A DNA stretch of 64,000 bases. It comes from CAYPKW01 sp964411425 (GTDB lineage: Bacteria > Pseudomonadota > Alphaproteobacteria > Dongiales > Dongiaceae). The position numbers and the translations under genes are program-made. Of the stretch, positions 62,341-64,000 are shown in pieces; position 1 is the first letter of the stretch; each line of letters starts with the position of its first letter. The stretch is from contig CAYPKW010000007.1 in assembly GCA_964411425.1 (NCBI GenBank), positions 6,533 through 70,532 on the forward strand. Reading direction: 5' to 3'. The notes beneath the pieces are model-generated. The model did not search any database. It saw only the letters and a program-made list of their open reading frames with translations, and was not told where the DNA came from.

Positions 62341-63029
62341 TGGCGTTGGTACTGCGTCGCGCCGAACAGCATCTCGCGCGCCTTGGCGTCGAACGGGCCG
62401 GGGCGCGATTTATCGGCCAGCACCTCGAGGCCGCGCTGCACGGCGGGGCGCGCCGCCACCGCATCGAACCAGCGCTTCACGTTCGGATACAGGGCCAGAT
62501 CGACGCCCTGGCGCTCCCACGATCGCAGCCATGGGAAGGTCGCGATGTCGGCGATCGAGTAGTCGCCGGCCAGATAGGAGCGCCGCCCGAGCTGCTTGTC
62601 CAAGACGCCGTAGAGCCGGCTCGCCTCGTTGGTGTAGCGCGCCACGGCATAGGGAATCGGCTCCGGCGCGTAGTGCCGGAAGTGATGCGCCTGGCCCAGC
62701 ATCGGCCCGACATTGGCCATCTGGAACATGAGCCACTGCACGACGTCGTAGCGCGGGCGTAGGGCGGCGGGCATCAGGCTGCCCGTTTTCTCGGCCAGGT
62801 ACATGAGGATGGCGCCCGATTCGAACAGCGCGAACGGCTCGGCCCCGGGCCCGTCGCCATCGACGATGGCGGGCATCTTGTTGTTCGGGCTGATGGCGAG
62901 GAACTCCGGCGCGAACTGGTCGCCGACGCCGATGTCGATGGGGTGCACGGTGTAGGGGAGACCCACCTCCTCCAGCATGATGTGGACCTTGTGGCCGTTC
63001 GGCGTGGGCCAGGTATAGAGGTCGATCAT
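62337..63029 (-). CDS. Glutathione S-transferase, YghU/YfcG-like
   Basis: A 230-residue protein with the thioredoxin-like N-domain (LYTWPTPNGHKVHIMLEEVG, residues 4-23), conserved NNKMPAIVD near 49, SGAILMYLAEKTG near 71, and an all-helical C-domain with DYSIADIATFPW near 155. The TPNG segment resembles nu-class enzymes such as YfcG, which act as disulfide-bond reductases. It precedes the metC-like gene with overlap. Confidence 0.88.
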   Translation of the reverse strand: MIDLYTWPTPNGHKVHIMLEEVGLPYTVHPIDIGVGDQFAPEFLAISPNNKMPAIVDGDGPGAEPFALFESGAILMYLAEKTGSLMPAALRPRYDVVQWLMFQMANVGPMLGQAHHFRHYAPEPIPYAVARYTNEASRLYGVLDKQLGRRSYLAGDYSIADIATFPWLRSWERQGVDLALYPNVKRWFDAVAARPAVQRGLEVLADKSRPGPFDAKAREMLFGATQYQRH

Positions 63030-63133
63030 GGTTGTGTCCCTGCAGGCTGCGCGGCGGCCAACCTAGCGCATTGGCGCGCGCGACGCATCCCGGACTTTGT
63101 TATACTGCGGCAGGCGGCGATGGAAGCGGCGTC

Positions 63134-63784
63134 ATGCGAGGCTGGTTGGCGGGGCTGGTGGCGGCGGCGCTGCTCGGCGCGGGCTTCGCCATGGCCACCA
63201 ACCGGGACGACAGCCACACGGCGGCCGGCGAGTTCTCGGAGTACCCGCTGCCGGTCCACACCATCCGGCTCGCCAGCGCCGCCGCCGGCCACGTCAGCGT
63301 AACTTGCGTCGTGCTGACCGGCCCCGACGGCACCTACGCCGCCGCCACCGCAGGCAACGTCACCCGCAACCTGGTGCGCTCGCGTCTGCCGGAGTTCCTG
63401 CCGGTGATAGGCCACTTGTTCGAGAAGCCGCCGCGCGTGCGCGACTTCTCCCCCGCGAGCAAGGTGGGCGAGGTACTGCTCTCGGGGCGCGCGCTCATCG
63501 TGCGCCTGCCCGGCGCGCCCGAGGGGGACGGCGGCGCGCCGCCAGGCGAGCTGTGCGGCTCAAGGGGCGGCGCCTACCACCTGCCGATCGCCCGGCCGGG
63601 CGGACCCCGCTCGCGCGCGTTTTACGCCGCGATAGCCAACGGGCAGCACTACTTCCTCATGGAGGCGCCGAGCTTCCGGCGCACCGACCGGGCGCCGACG
63701 GCAGCGGGCGCGGTCGAGGTCGGCGAGGCCCACGCCGGCGAGGGCGAGTTGCTGATCCTGGTGCGGCCCTCCATCCTCGAATAG
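63134..63784 (+). CDS. Exported protein of unknown function
   Basis: A 216-residue protein with a signal peptide (GWLAGLVAAALLGAGFAMA, cleaved near residue 22). Two cysteines (VSVTCVVLTG near 57 and ELCGSRGG near 140) could form a disulfide in the periplasm. No family is recognised. The stop TAG 63782-63784 overlaps copy B of the dispersed repeat. It diverges from the glutathione transferase gene. Confidence 0.65.
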   Translation: MRGWLAGLVAAALLGAGFAMATNRDDSHTAAGEFSEYPLPVHTIRLASAAAGHVSVTCVVLTGPDGTYAAATAGNVTRNLVRSRLPEFLPVIGHLFEKPPRVRDFSPASKVGEVLLSGRALIVRLPGAPEGDGGAPPGELCGSRGGAYHLPIARPGGPRSRAFYAAIANGQHYFLMEAPSFRRTDRAPTAAGAVEVGEAHAGEGELLILVRPSILE

Positions 63785-63817
63785 GTGTCTAACCATCGAA
63801 TTTTCGAGGAACGACCC
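63783..63817 (+). repeat. Dispersed 35-bp repeat, copy B
   Basis: An inverted copy of 29053-29087 with 33/35 identity. It starts at the last two bases of a stop codon and continues 3' of the gene. Confidence 0.7.
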
Positions 63818-63954
63818 CGTCGCGACCCGGACGCCCCCGCCGCCTGCGATCGAATTTGTCGAGGAAAATGATCATAACCCATTATTCCTCGCTAGGAAAG
63901 AGTTTCTAGAACGGAACTGCGCTGACCGGGAATGGCTCGTCACTCTGCGTCGTC

Positions 63955-63974
63955 ATTCCGGCGCAAGCCGGAAT
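63955..63974. repeat. Short palindrome at window end
   Basis: ATTCCGGC and GCCGGAAT pair around a CGCAA-containing loop (ATTCCGGCGCAAGCCGGAAT). It is a common intergenic repeat type, probably continuing beyond the window. Confidence 0.6.
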
Positions 63975-64000
63975 CCATCTCGAAGCCGCACGATGGACCC

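Overview
The window is about 64 kb of GC-rich DNA from one bacterial chromosome, most likely an alphaproteobacterium. This rests on a complete hopanoid (hpn) locus with embedded MEP-pathway genes, a pqq operon, a CIRCE-controlled groESL operon, a tRNA with encoded CCA, and short palindromic repeats of a style common in that class. Assignment below class level would be guesswork.

1-9.8 kb: the 3' part of a three-subunit molybdopterin enzyme resembling the sulfite dehydrogenase SoeABC. It is followed by a CocE/NonD-type serine hydrolase and four genes of a peptide-type ABC importer (dppBCDF) with no binding protein alongside. 9.9-12.7 kb: a PAS histidine kinase broken by an in-frame TAG, an M24 creatinase/aminopeptidase-like protein, and a 261-bp imperfect palindrome filling the gap between two converging genes. 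12.7-19.7 kb: a PhnD-like protein, a GFA protein, a fatty acid desaturase, a GSAM-like aminotransferase, an AhpD-like protein followed by a stray aminotransferase 3' end, cytochrome b561 and FtsH.

19.7-28.7 kb: an MttB-family protein without pyrrolysine, a DUF3179 protein, a sarcosine-oxidase-like flavoprotein, a secreted beta-propeller dehydrogenase, a small cytochrome c, and pqqA-pqqB-pqqC-pqqE. pqqA is followed by a hairpin, and pqqD is absent from the locus. Together these look like a periplasmic PQQ oxidation module.

29.1-55.9 kb: the hopanoid/isoprenoid region. hpnABCDE, squalene-hopene cyclase and hpnG run on the plus strand, facing ispH-hpnH on the minus strand. A second plus-strand run holds ispG, hpnM, a nucleotidyltransferase, a CDP-alcohol phosphotransferase that seems to start with ATT, hpnI-J-K-L and a second HpnL-like gene. 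A minus-strand run holds dxr, copC, copD and hpnN, and ispA diverges from dxr. So the locus covers late MEP-pathway steps, farnesyl diphosphate, squalene, hopene, side-chain addition, head-group decoration and transport to the outer membrane. hpnI-hpnL has visibly lower GC than its surroundings.

55.9-64 kb: a methyltransferase, a repeat cluster, groESL with CIRCE, a zinc-ribbon mini-protein, an HGG-motif protein, a remnant of a golvesin-like domain, tRNA-Ser(GCU), further repeats, two small conserved proteins, a MetC-like enzyme, a glutathione transferase and a secreted protein of unknown function.

The best candidates for undescribed biology are the nucleotidyltransferase/CDP-alcohol phosphotransferase pair with a duplicate flippase-like HpnL inside the hopanoid locus, and the apparent dxr-copC-copD-hpnN operon.
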